In this document: positions 9,219-16,064 of the stretch, one piece after another | Numbering within the stretch: the first letter of the stretch is position 1 | How the letters are laid out: each line of letters opens with the position of its first letter | NCBI GenBank assembly: GCA_964631175.1 | Contig: CAZVWH010000050.1 | Location: 1 to 21,559 of the forward strand | DNA: 21,559 nt | Reading direction: 5' to 3' | From: CAZVWH01 sp964631175 | GTDB lineage: Bacteria > Planctomycetota > Phycisphaerae > Sedimentisphaerales > Anaerobacaceae | The notes under the pieces: model-generated | Databases searched by the model: none | What the model was told of the DNA's origin: nothing | The model's input: only the letters and a program-made list of their open reading frames with translations | Translations under genes and position numbers: made by a program

Positions 9219-9250
9219 TTCGTTTAGCGATAGCCGATACGGCGACGGTT
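9219..9250. repeat. Degenerate GTTTAGC-type hairpin repeat
   Basis: In the 134-base gap between response regulator and kinase, the plus strand reads CGTTTAGCGATAGCCGATAC, then GGCGACGG. It closely matches the minus strand of the perfect hairpin at 16605-16632 (CGTTTAGCC, then GTCGCCG-TTA-CGGCGACGG). It looks like a diverged second copy of the same short palindromic repeat, with the stem partly lost. Confidence 0.45.
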
Positions 9251-9304
9251 TATTGGTCTGCAGGCTGTGCCCACTGTTGTCACTACTTTGTGGTCGCCTC
9301 GGCT

Positions 9305-9733
9305 TTAAGCCTTTTGAAAAGTTTTCCTGTTTTCCAACGCCTTGGCGATCTTTTCCACCAGTTCTGTGAAATCAAATGGCTTTGCAACATAATCCACAAC
9401 GCCGTAAGATGAGGCCTTAGCTACATCCTGCGCCTCACAGAGAGCGGTGACCATTATGACGGGTATGTCTTTTAACTCCGGATTCTGTTTGAGCCGCTCG
9501 AGCACCTCATGGCCGTTCATAACCGGCATACTAGTATCAAGCAGCACAAGGTCCGGCTTTTCACTAATCACCTTCTCCAGTCCTTCCTGTCCATTCGTGG
9601 CTGTAATGACCTCGTAGTGACTCCATTCAAGCCGGCACTGGATAGTCGTGACATAATCAGGCTCATCATCAACGACTAATATCTTAGCACTCTCCGCTTT
9701 CTTTTTTGACTTAAATAATCCAAACATTCGCAT
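9305..9733 (-). CDS. Single-domain response regulator (CheY-like)
   Basis: The 142-residue protein is one receiver domain. It has the acidic pair Asp22/Asp23, phosphoacceptor Asp66 in LVLLDTSMP, a conserved Thr in MVTAL and Lys in AKPF. It has no output domain, so it probably acts by protein contact or phosphotransfer. A short basic N-terminus (FGLFKSKKK) precedes the domain. It lies downstream of the secretin gene and upstream of the hybrid kinase, so it may pair with that kinase or control the pilus/secretion machine; this is inferred from position only. Two ATG codons two residues apart (MRMFG) leave the exact start open. The 124 bases upstream show no clear promoter. Confidence 0.92.
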   Translation of the reverse strand: MRMFGLFKSKKKAESAKILVVDDEPDYVTTIQCRLEWSHYEVITATNGQEGLEKVISEKPDLVLLDTSMPVMNGHEVLERLKQNPELKDIPVIMVTALCEAQDVAKASSYGVVDYVAKPFDFTELVEKIAKALENRKTFQKA

Positions 9734-9857
9734 CTGCTTTCAAAAATCTTTGCCAATTCTTTAAGTTTTTCTCGTCATCGCGCTACTTCGTAGATTCTTT
9801 TTATCGACCTAAACACAGGACAATATTAGCAAAAATGTGGCTACCGTCGTGCCTATG

Positions 9858-11105
9858 CTACTGTTCATCATCTCGCCACAACAGCCCCTTTTTGTCGCTG
9901 TCATCGGGCAGCGATAGCGCAGGTCTATTTTTAATTTCGTTATATTTTCTTATCGCCTCTTCGGGGACCGGCTCATCTTTGTAAATATGGGGTGACAGCA
10001 GCACTGTCAATTCGGAGTTTTTTATCTCCGTACTGGTCTTCTTAAAGAGTTCGCCGATAAACGGCAAATCGCCAAGAATCGGAATTTTGTAAACTTTAAC
10101 AATTTCTTCCTGCCGTCTCAAACCTCCCATAACGACAATTTGGCCGTCTCTAAGTAATAGTGCTGTGTTAGCTTTTCTGGTATCGACTACAGGCACTCCA
10201 CCTGAGCTCTCACCTGTCTTAACATTCTGTTCCGTATTAACTGTTAGAAAAATGTCGTTGCCGTCTGTTACGATAGCGGTTACTCGCAAATTGATGCCAA
10301 CATTTTTAAATTCGGTAGATGTCATTGAACCACCCCCAGCAGTGTCGCTCACCTCCGTGTAGGGAATTTCTTCAACAGCACTGATTTTGGCAGATTGTCC
10401 ACTTACCATCATGGCCCGTGGGCTGGCAATAATCTGGGCATCTCTTTTTTCCTGTATCAAATGAATAATATTTCGTACTGTGCCGCTGATGATACTGAAC
10501 TCGCCGCCGAGTCCTGTTGTATTGAATGCTGTCGCATTGCCTATTGTATCAGCACTTTCGACGGTTGAACCCAGTCTTGATGTTGTAAAATTTTGTCTGT
10601 ATCCTATGTCGTATGTTTTATCAGAAAGTATATCCCAATTAATACCTATCTCGGTGTCATCCTCCAACTGGACATCGAGAATAACCACCTCTACCATAAT
10701 CTGCTTTGGTCTTCTGTCAATCTTTTTTACCTGTGTCAGAATTTTATCAAGATAGTCACGAGTATCACAAACTATCAGAGAGTTGGTGTTCGGATCCGTG
10801 GACATGCTGCCATAAGGGGAGGACATGCTCTTTACAACGTCTTCAAGGTTGTTGGCGTTAAGAAACTTGAGAGTTATGGTCTCAAGGAACAATACCGGCA
10901 ATTCATACTGCTGTGTTGGTGGGGACCGAGTTACTTTCGGCGATGTGATTCTTTCGTCTCGAGGAATTGCCGCGAAAGGATTATCACGGCCAATGTCAAT
11001 CATGCGGACCTGCTCAGAATCAGATTGTGCCGGCCGAGCCTGCAAGGCGACAATAGTCAAAAGGCAGATACACAACAATATTTTTACACACTTTAACCTA
11101 TTCAT
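9858..11105 (-). CDS. Short secretin (GspD/PilQ family outer-membrane pore)
   Basis: The 415-residue protein has a signal peptide (hydrophobic core about 8-22). One N1/secretin-type KH-like domain follows (about 75-132, ending in the typical LDKILTQVKKIDRRPKQIMVE). The C-terminal secretin domain (about 133-375) includes VDTRKANTALLLRDGQIVVMGG and the conserved VPxLGDIPxxGxLF-like motif KIPILGDLPFIGELF. It forms the outer-membrane channel through which pili or substrates pass. It is shorter than GspD or PilQ (usually 600-700) and lacks N0 and several N domains. A short RDNPFAAIPR segment after the signal peptide recalls PilP-type docking sequences; that is a weak inference. The start overlaps the PilO-like gene by ATGA. 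A charged tail of about 35 residues follows the pore. Confidence 0.94.
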   Translation of the reverse strand: MNRLKCVKILLCICLLTIVALQARPAQSDSEQVRMIDIGRDNPFAAIPRDERITSPKVTRSPPTQQYELPVLFLETITLKFLNANNLEDVVKSMSSPYGSMSTDPNTNSLIVCDTRDYLDKILTQVKKIDRRPKQIMVEVVILDVQLEDDTEIGINWDILSDKTYDIGYRQNFTTSRLGSTVESADTIGNATAFNTTGLGGEFSIISGTVRNIIHLIQEKRDAQIIASPRAMMVSGQSAKISAVEEIPYTEVSDTAGGGSMTSTEFKNVGINLRVTAIVTDGNDIFLTVNTEQNVKTGESSGGVPVVDTRKANTALLLRDGQIVVMGGLRRQEEIVKVYKIPILGDLPFIGELFKKTSTEIKNSELTVLLSPHIYKDEPVPEEAIRKYNEIKNRPALSLPDDSDKKGLLWRDDEQ

Positions 11106-11701
11106 AGGGAAAAATCTTCCTTATCTGGGATCGTATAAATTTTAACAGTTATATCACACTTTAGCCGACCGGAACCATCATTGTGAATCATCATCCTAAG
11201 TGAATCCATCCAAACTTTTTGGGGTCGCGCTTTCAGCCTCTCCACCAAATCGACTATGTCGCCATATTCGCCGATGACACTCAACATCGCGCTGTTAGCA
11301 GTCATACCTGAGGAATCTTCATATTGTCCTGCCTCAGAGCGCCCGTCATCTGTGACAAAATTAAGCGAATAAACTGCACAGCCTGCCTGCTCGGAAATAG
11401 CCTGCAAGTCACTAAAGAACTCCTTTGCATCCTTAACCGTAAACAGAGCATCCTGAAGGTTGGTAAACTGCCCGCTCAACGCTTTCAACTTTTTTCCCTT
11501 GACTATGATCGCACTTTTAATAATTTTGCTTGTTTTTAGCATCTCAGTCAGTACGACCCCATATTTTGTCGCCGCGGACAGATAAACGACGTGAGGAGCT
11601 ACTAACGAGTCATATAACAGCAGTGTTGTGATTACAACCAGCGCGGCGGAAATAGCATTCCTCGTTCTCCTGTTCAATTTAGCAAAATGATCAATTAACA
11701 C
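11102..11701 (-). CDS. pilO: PilO/GspM-like inner-membrane alignment protein
   Basis: The 199-residue protein has a short cytoplasmic N-terminus, one membrane helix (about 16-36), a coiled-coil stretch, and a periplasmic ferredoxin-like region (about 85-195). This is the topology of PilO and GspM, which with PilN/GspL form the inner-membrane ring linking the platform to the secretin. Sequence identity in this family is low, so the call rests mainly on topology, size and position between the PilMN fusion and the secretin. The start is a GTG at 11699-11701, two bases after the preceding stop, with GGAGAGG upstream. The end overlaps the secretin start as ATGA. Confidence 0.8.
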   Translation of the reverse strand: MLIDHFAKLNRRTRNAISAALVVITTLLLYDSLVAPHVVYLSAATKYGVVLTEMLKTSKIIKSAIIVKGKKLKALSGQFTNLQDALFTVKDAKEFFSDLQAISEQAGCAVYSLNFVTDDGRSEAGQYEDSSGMTANSAMLSVIGEYGDIVDLVERLKARPQKVWMDSLRMMIHNDGSGRLKCDITVKIYTIPDKEDFSL

Positions 11702-11704
11702 TAT

Positions 11705-13243
11705 CTATTTCACCTCTCCAGACGCCCGGAAGCAACTAATCGTGTACCTAATTAATCCGCTCTTCTCGTCATCTTTTTCTGTCTCAATCAGCGAGGCTGT
11801 GGCTATGTGCTCCGATTCACCCAGCGTATTTACAAACCATCGAATCGCCTCATACGACAGCCCTACACCTTCCAAGTATATCGCGGAATTGCCCTTGCTA
11901 TACAGGCTGTTTAGACACACAGATTTAGGCGTTGCCTTTCTAATATCGTCCAGCAGAGCGGACCAATCCACATCACTACCTGTACTCAAAATCTCATCCA
12001 ACCGACCAGGCTCATCGGAAAACTGCTTTATGTGGCTGTCTATCACTTTTTCGTCCTTGAACAACTTCGTTAAGTCCGACAATAGGCACTCCTTTTTCTG
12101 ATGGTCTATATCTGCATTCACGCTTTTTACCTTCAGCCCTAACACAGCGACCGCTATGACCATCCCGAACATAACCGCCGCTAAAATATTAGCCGTTATG
12201 ACAACATTCCTTTTGAAGGATTTAACATCAGCCTCCTCCGGCGGAAGCAGGTTTATCCTTAAATTACTCTCATTTGGGACCAGCAGCTTCATAGCCAGAC
12301 CGATTGCTACCGCTGACGCATCTGTTCCTACCTTCGCTTCATTTCCCACAACGGTTGTATCCTGACACGCATCCGAGGGTCTTCTGACCTGTAGATTGCT
12401 GACTATCAGTTTAGCTCTAAGCCGCTCTTGAGCGTCATCAGGTAAATGCACTTTATCAACAAGCACGATAATTTCCCATCTCCCTGAGCTGTCTGAGTCC
12501 TTAACGCTGTCATAGAACTGTATGATTGCATTTATCTCATCACCAAGACGGCTGCAAATCTCGCCCGTCTGCGCTTTCTCATCATCAATATCTCTTGTCC
12601 GAACAAAATCGATGGTCTGCCTCCTAAAGACGCATAAATTCAAAGTTTCACTCTGCACCATAGCAATAAGAACATTGCTATCAAAATTACTTGCCATCTT
12701 TTTCGCATACAACGCTCTGGCGTAAGCAAACAGCGACGGCTCAATCGTTTCAACATTAACACGTACCAGATGACAGGCTTTGACGAGCTGAGCTATATTT
12801 TGGTTATCCACAGCAACGACTAAAAGTCGGTCGCTATGGAGTTTTCCACCTGAGCCGATTCCACAAAAGTCCAATGCAATTCTTTTGCCTGATAATGCAA
12901 CAAGGTGTTTAACTTCATTGTGAACAAACTGTCCTATACCCGCCGGTCCGCCGCTGGCTGACTTTGGCTTTTCCACAATCTGCAGCAGCACTGGCCTTGC
13001 CACTAACGAAACCGCAGCTTGTCGCAGCCTTATATGTATTCCGCTTTTTCTTTTCAACTCTCTTATGCCTTTTGCAAGCAATGCGGGATCTTGAACGTTT
13101 CCGTCTTTTACCGCTCCCTCAGGTATAGGGCCACCGGCTGCTTTTAGTAACTGGACACTAGCTTTATTCTTTCTAAGCAATGCCAGATTTATCCGTCCTT
13201 CAGAAATATCTATTCCAAGCGCGGTGTTGTTACTAAGCTTCAT
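11705..13243 (-). CDS. PilM-PilN fusion (GspL-like) assembly protein
   Basis: The 512-residue protein joins two parts usually encoded separately in type IV pilus clusters. Residues 1-320 are an actin/FtsA-like PilM domain, opening with the nucleotide-fold start GIDISEGRINLALL and including VVAVDNQNIAQLVKACHL and VETIEPSLFAYARAL. Residues 328-334 then carry the PilN signature RINLLPP, followed by one membrane helix (about 347-370), a coiled coil and a periplasmic ferredoxin-like domain. In T4P systems PilM in the cytoplasm binds the INLLP peptide of PilN; here they are covalently joined, as in GspL of T2SS. A good AAGGA site precedes the ATG, which overlaps the PilX-like gene as ATGA. Confidence 0.85.
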   Translation of the reverse strand: MKLSNNTALGIDISEGRINLALLRKNKASVQLLKAAGGPIPEGAVKDGNVQDPALLAKGIRELKRKSGIHIRLRQAAVSLVARPVLLQIVEKPKSASGGPAGIGQFVHNEVKHLVALSGKRIALDFCGIGSGGKLHSDRLLVVAVDNQNIAQLVKACHLVRVNVETIEPSLFAYARALYAKKMASNFDSNVLIAMVQSETLNLCVFRRQTIDFVRTRDIDDEKAQTGEICSRLGDEINAIIQFYDSVKDSDSSGRWEIIVLVDKVHLPDDAQERLRAKLIVSNLQVRRPSDACQDTTVVGNEAKVGTDASAVAIGLAMKLLVPNESNLRINLLPPEEADVKSFKRNVVITANILAAVMFGMVIAVAVLGLKVKSVNADIDHQKKECLLSDLTKLFKDEKVIDSHIKQFSDEPGRLDEILSTGSDVDWSALLDDIRKATPKSVCLNSLYSKGNSAIYLEGVGLSYEAIRWFVNTLGESEHIATASLIETEKDDEKSGLIRYTISCFRASGEVK

Positions 13244-13644
13244 TCATTGATCCTTAAACTATCAATTCTTATTTTGTAAGGATGTTTGCTGCTCACCGTT
13301 ACCTTAGCTTCTAATTTGGCAACAAAATTTTTTGACGAAGTACCTTTTGAGACGATAGTGCGATTCGGAAGCGTTCCTGTAACGCTAACGACGTATTTGC
13401 CGCCAGCAAAGGACTTATTGTAATAGTCCTCAGCCCAATCCCTATTTTTTCGGATACGGGCAAAGGCATCATTTAGGCCGGCTTCCGCGATAGCGAGCGC
13501 CTCAGCAGCGCCGGCCTGATTCCGCACAAGCTGTATCTCCTCCGTATTGAGTTGCAGCATGCCCACAACCAGCACAGAAAACAGAGCTATCGCAAAAACG
13601 GTCACCAACAGCACAGAACCTTTATTATCTTCCTGTATTTTCAT
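13240..13644 (-). CDS. PilX/GspK-like minor pilin
   Basis: From the ATG at 13642-13644 the product has 134 residues and a typical short class III leader MKIQEDNKG, followed by a hydrophobic N-terminal helix (SVLLVTVFAIALFSVLVVGM). The QAGAAEALAIAEAGLNDA helix just after it is characteristic of PilX N-terminal-type proteins (minor pilins that carry Ser or Ala instead of Phe+1 and often lack Glu+5). Such subunits prime or cap the pilus/pseudopilus tip with PilW/GspJ-like partners. A longer GTG start at 13672-13674 would add ten residues before the leader and is less likely. It sits between the PilW/GspJ-like gene and the PilMN fusion, with an ATGA overlap to the latter. Confidence 0.8.
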   Translation of the reverse strand: MKIQEDNKGSVLLVTVFAIALFSVLVVGMLQLNTEEIQLVRNQAGAAEALAIAEAGLNDAFARIRKNRDWAEDYYNKSFAGGKYVVSVTGTLPNRTIVSKGTSSKNFVAKLEAKVTVSSKHPYKIRIDSLRINE

Positions 13645-13677
13645 ATAAACGAGCCCCGTGGAGCAATATCCCACTAA

Positions 13678-15018
13678 TTATGGTAATATCTCCTGCATAG
13701 TACTACTGGATTCTGCATAGAGCCGACCATGGTCTTTGATTTTGACTTTCTCGCCCATGAATGATCCATAGAATTGTGCCATATTCCTGATATACAATTG
13801 TGCATAAGGAGCAACTACCGTAGCGTACATCCGGGACGAATCCTCAAGCTCGAGCTGCTTGCCGCATAGATGGTTTATCATAAAGCGTGACGGATCGGCG
13901 GTATTGACGTTAATGGCAGCATGGTCTTTAGCTTCAAAGTTATCTTTTGTATATAGCGTCAGCGTCGCTGCCGCCATTAGCTCGATCTGTCCAAATTCCT
14001 CTATCTCAAATTCCTCCTCGACCAGAATGGTAACATCACCATAGATTTCAACCTTAGCGTAGTCTTTTATCCTAAACCTGTCGCAGTGCAGATCACTACT
14101 GATAGGCCAGCTCCAGAAACCATAATAGGTTCGATTACCTACACTGCCGCCCAGGCTGGGCTCAGAAGGCAACGGGATGTCAACTGCCTGACTCAATACA
14201 CCGGTAGAACCTGTGATTTGACCCCAACCCGTGAGCTTTATTACATGGTCGGGGTCACCCCCGGGCCCCACAAACACATCACCGTCAATCACACCAATGT
14301 CCTCGACCCTGATTCTACTATGACTGGTAGAATTCGTAGATACTACAGCTTTGCCGCTGATGCTATCAATGCGACCGAAAAACTCGACTTCGATCCTGCT
14401 TGACACAGCAACACCGGGTGTAGCTTGCGTGCCGAAAGAAATCGCGTTGGTGCGGAGATATGCCTGAGAAGTCATGGCCATGTCCTGGCCCAGCTCTGAT
14501 AGATTCAACCCGCCATGGCGGGCCCTGAACTTAACGCTGCGAATCACATCGACATCCGTTTTGGGTGCATACAGATCATAAGCATCGTAACAAGTAAACT
14601 GTAGCTGGCTGACCGGCCCTGCCAGCTCGGAAAGGTTTCCAACAGGGCCAAATTCGACATAGCCATCGGCATTAATATCGTACCTTAAGGTGTCCCCTTC
14701 ATTGTCTTCAAATTCAATATAGCCGTCCGTATCGGCTGGTCCGCTTACAGCGGTTATCCGGACAGCCTTTGAAAGATTGCGGAACAAGTGGTCCATCAGC
14801 ACTCTACCGTTCTGCAGAGCTTCAGCAGCACCGGCTTTGAAGTCCCAACTATTTTGTAAAGCTCTAAATCCCGGCAATAAAGTGGCAAAAACAATGGCCA
14901 TTATAGCTAAAGATATAACCATCTCAACAATGGTCAAACCTGACTTCGACAAGCTCAATCGAGCCGGGTTTTGCCCTGGCCGTACTGTCCCATCTTGGTA
15001 GCGCATTATTTTACCCAT
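13678..15018 (-). CDS. PilW/GspJ-like pseudopilin with large beta-rich C-terminal domain
   Basis: From the ATG at 15016-15018 the product has 446 residues. The class III site is SKSG/LTIVEM, with Glu at +5 followed by a hydrophobic helix, so the leader is 27 residues and contains a repeat-like segment. A GspJ/PilW-type domain covers roughly the next 170 residues. The last 240 or so residues contain short degenerate repeats such as FRIKDYAKVEIYGDV, FEIEEFGQIEL, FEAKDHAAINV and VKIKDHGRLY, suggesting a stacked beta-helix like bactofilin-type or DUF7305-like domains. Such a domain could form a large tip structure or polymerise. Starts at TTG 15093 and ATG 15006 are also possible. AGGAG at 15021-15025 fits neither ATG ideally. 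Confidence 0.82.
   Translation of the reverse strand: MGKIMRYQDGTVRPGQNPARLSLSKSGLTIVEMVISLAIMAIVFATLLPGFRALQNSWDFKAGAAEALQNGRVLMDHLFRNLSKAVRITAVSGPADTDGYIEFEDNEGDTLRYDINADGYVEFGPVGNLSELAGPVSQLQFTCYDAYDLYAPKTDVDVIRSVKFRARHGGLNLSELGQDMAMTSQAYLRTNAISFGTQATPGVAVSSRIEVEFFGRIDSISGKAVVSTNSTSHSRIRVEDIGVIDGDVFVGPGGDPDHVIKLTGWGQITGSTGVLSQAVDIPLPSEPSLGGSVGNRTYYGFWSWPISSDLHCDRFRIKDYAKVEIYGDVTILVEEEFEIEEFGQIELMAAATLTLYTKDNFEAKDHAAINVNTADPSRFMINHLCGKQLELEDSSRMYATVVAPYAQLYIRNMAQFYGSFMGEKVKIKDHGRLYAESSSTMQEILP
14941..14968. repeat. Repeat-like segment in the pseudopilin leader
   Basis: The plus strand reads CTTCGACAAGCTCAATCGAG (14944-14963) with imperfect inverted ends (CTTCGA and ATCGAG). On the coding strand it gives the leader residues ARLSLSKSG right up to the cleavage site. 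From memory, TTCGACAAGCTCA-type words are a common dispersed repeat in environmental genomes and often yield LSLSKG before pilin FTLIE motifs. Only one copy is present here. Confidence 0.4.
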
Positions 15019-15389
15019 AACTCCTACAGTAACTGTTAATATTTTCGGCCAAATCGGTGGAGGTGTTATGTAAGTTTTTGTATTATCGGCCAATCAAAGT
15101 GGGCATCAAAAAGCTGCAAATTAATCAGGTTATTTGACTACGGCGACTTGTTTTTATAAGGCACAAGCAATCGTAATCATAAAAATCTTTAAGCTGGCAA
15201 AAAAAGTCCTATAAGATTTTTGTGATTGGTAACTGATAACTGGTGATTCACAATTGAATTTACCATTTAATCAGCTTCGTTCACTCAAGAACGGCCCCCG
15301 CTGCTTCGAGTTGCGAAGCAACCGGCGGGGGGCAATTTTTCGCTACTGGATTTATCAAGAGCAAGTCAGAACCCGCTGGTGTTCTATTG
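15019..15389. other. Gene-free gap splitting the pseudopilin cluster
   Basis: No coding region is supported in these 371 bases. They hold a 14-bp inverted repeat with one mismatch (15176-15189 and 15213-15226, core AAAAATCTT), a run of GGTAACTGATAACTGGTGATT-like simple sequence (about 15227-15247), and the GC-rich hairpin at 15294-15333. The promoter for the PilW/GspJ-like gene may lie here, but no good -35/-10 pair was found. Confidence 0.6.
15294..15333. repeat. GC-rich hairpin repeat (family also at 21104-21178)
   Basis: The outer arms GCCCCC (15294-15299) and GGGGGC (15328-15333) enclose an inner perfect stem GCTTCG (15303-15308) and CGAAGC (15314-15319). The centre TTGCGAAGCAA and the flank CGGGGG recur in the larger palindrome at 21104-21178, so the two look like one repeat family. 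A run of T follows on the plus strand only, where no gene ends, so it is called a repeat rather than a terminator. Confidence 0.55.
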
Positions 15390-16064
15390 CTAATCATTCC
15401 ACCTTCTTGCAAAGCAGGTAGCTAAAGTAACCTCGATCTCATCGTTTGTAAGTCGATCATTATCATTGAGGTCGTAGCCGACCGAGACTGTTACTTTTCT
15501 AAGATTTGAATTCTCACGGACATCAACTATGTTGCACAAGTATCGACCGCCGAGTGATAAATGCCTTTGTGTAAATGAGCCGTCGGTGTAGTGATAGATT
15601 GAGCGTGCCCTTAACTCATCAAGCTTAGCCTGCGCAAGTATAAGGCTGTGGCTTCTTCGCTGAACAACCACAGTGGTAACGTGCGCAGCAGTCAGCGCTT
15701 TTAGAATAGGAACCACTGCGATAATCAGAAGCGCCGACGCCATAATAACTTCGGTGAGGGTGAACCCCGTTAGAAATCTTACCTTTTCATCTCGTATTCT
15801 CAGCCGCTTTGGAATTTCTAACGGGGCGAACCCTCGATACTCGATACTCGATACTCGATACTGAATTTTATCATCCGACTTTTGTTCTCTGTCTCCTGTC
15901 TTTTGTCTTTTGTCTCCTGTCTTTTGTCTTTTGTCTTCTGTCTTCTGTCGTCTGTCTTCTGTCTTTTGTCTTTTGTCTTCTGTCTTCTGTCGTCTGTCTT
16001 CTGTCTTTTGTCGTCTGTCTTCTGTCTTTTGTCTTCTGTCTTCTGATTTCAGTTTTCGACACAT
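15390..16064 (-). CDS. gspI: GspI-like pseudopilin with about 100-residue repetitive leader
   Basis: From the ATG at 16062-16064, which overlaps the end of the GspH-like gene by 16 bases, the product has 224 residues. The prepilin site is FLTG/FTLTEV, with Phe+1 and Glu+5, so the mature protein is about 124 residues, the usual size of minor pseudopilins; the SLILAQAKLDELRA stretch supports GspI/PulI. The leader is extraordinary: normal class III leaders have 5-30 residues, but this one has 100. It consists of heptapeptide repeats of RRQKTED type, then YRVSSIEYRG, then the inverted-repeat unit. An in-frame start at 16205 would overlap gspH by 157 bases and is unlikely. No ATG occurs between the repeats and the cleavage site. 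Confidence 0.8.
   Translation of the reverse strand: MCRKLKSEDRRQKTEDRRQKTEDRRQKTEDKRQKTEDRRQKTEDKRQKTGDKRQKTGDREQKSDDKIQYRVSSIEYRGFAPLEIPKRLRIRDEKVRFLTGFTLTEVIMASALLIIAVVPILKALTAAHVTTVVVQRRSHSLILAQAKLDELRARSIYHYTDGSFTQRHLSLGGRYLCNIVDVRENSNLRKVTVSVGYDLNDNDRLTNDEIEVTLATCFARRWND
15765..15826. repeat. 62-bp inverted-repeat unit in the gspI-like leader
   Basis: Perfect 13-bp inverted ends, CCCCGTTAGAAAT (15765-15777) and ATTTCTAACGGGG (15814-15826), flank a 36-bp centre. On the coding strand the outer arm gives APLEI and the inner arm gives RFLTG, which ends exactly at the prepilin cleavage site. A second unit of identical total length but unrelated centre lies at 16499-16560. Confidence 0.85.
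15833..15860. repeat. Four copies of a 7-nt unit (CTCGATA)
   Basis: Four perfect consecutive CTCGATA units (plus strand) lie next to the inverted-repeat unit. On the coding strand they read GAGTATC-type repeats that encode YRVSSIEYR. The region is inside the gspI-like leader. Confidence 0.9.
15891..16044. repeat. 22-copy 7-nt tandem array (GTCTTCT/GTCTTTT) in the gspI-like leader
   Basis: Exactly 22 uninterrupted 7-nt units of form GTC(T/G)(T/C)(T/C)T occupy 154 bases, with one degenerate unit before (15884-15890). Variants are GTCTTCT, GTCTTTT, GTCGTCT and GTCTCCT. A six-unit (42-nt) higher-order pattern recurs at 15933-15974 and 15975-16016 with one changed unit. Three units encode one heptapeptide (RRQKTED type), and similar repeats are open in the other minus-strand frames. 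Confidence 0.95.

Noticed and set aside
10593..11145. Plus-strand frames opposite the secretin gene
   Set aside because: They lie opposite a clearly recognised secretin and show no domain of their own.
15294..15340. Rho-independent terminator on the plus strand (GC hairpin plus T run)
   Set aside because: No plus-strand gene lies upstream, and the hairpin core recurs at 21104-21178, so a dispersed repeat explains it better. The minus strand lacks a T run.
15891..16044. Possible CRISPR array
   Set aside because: The units are only 7 nt and contiguous with no spacers, and no cas genes are present.
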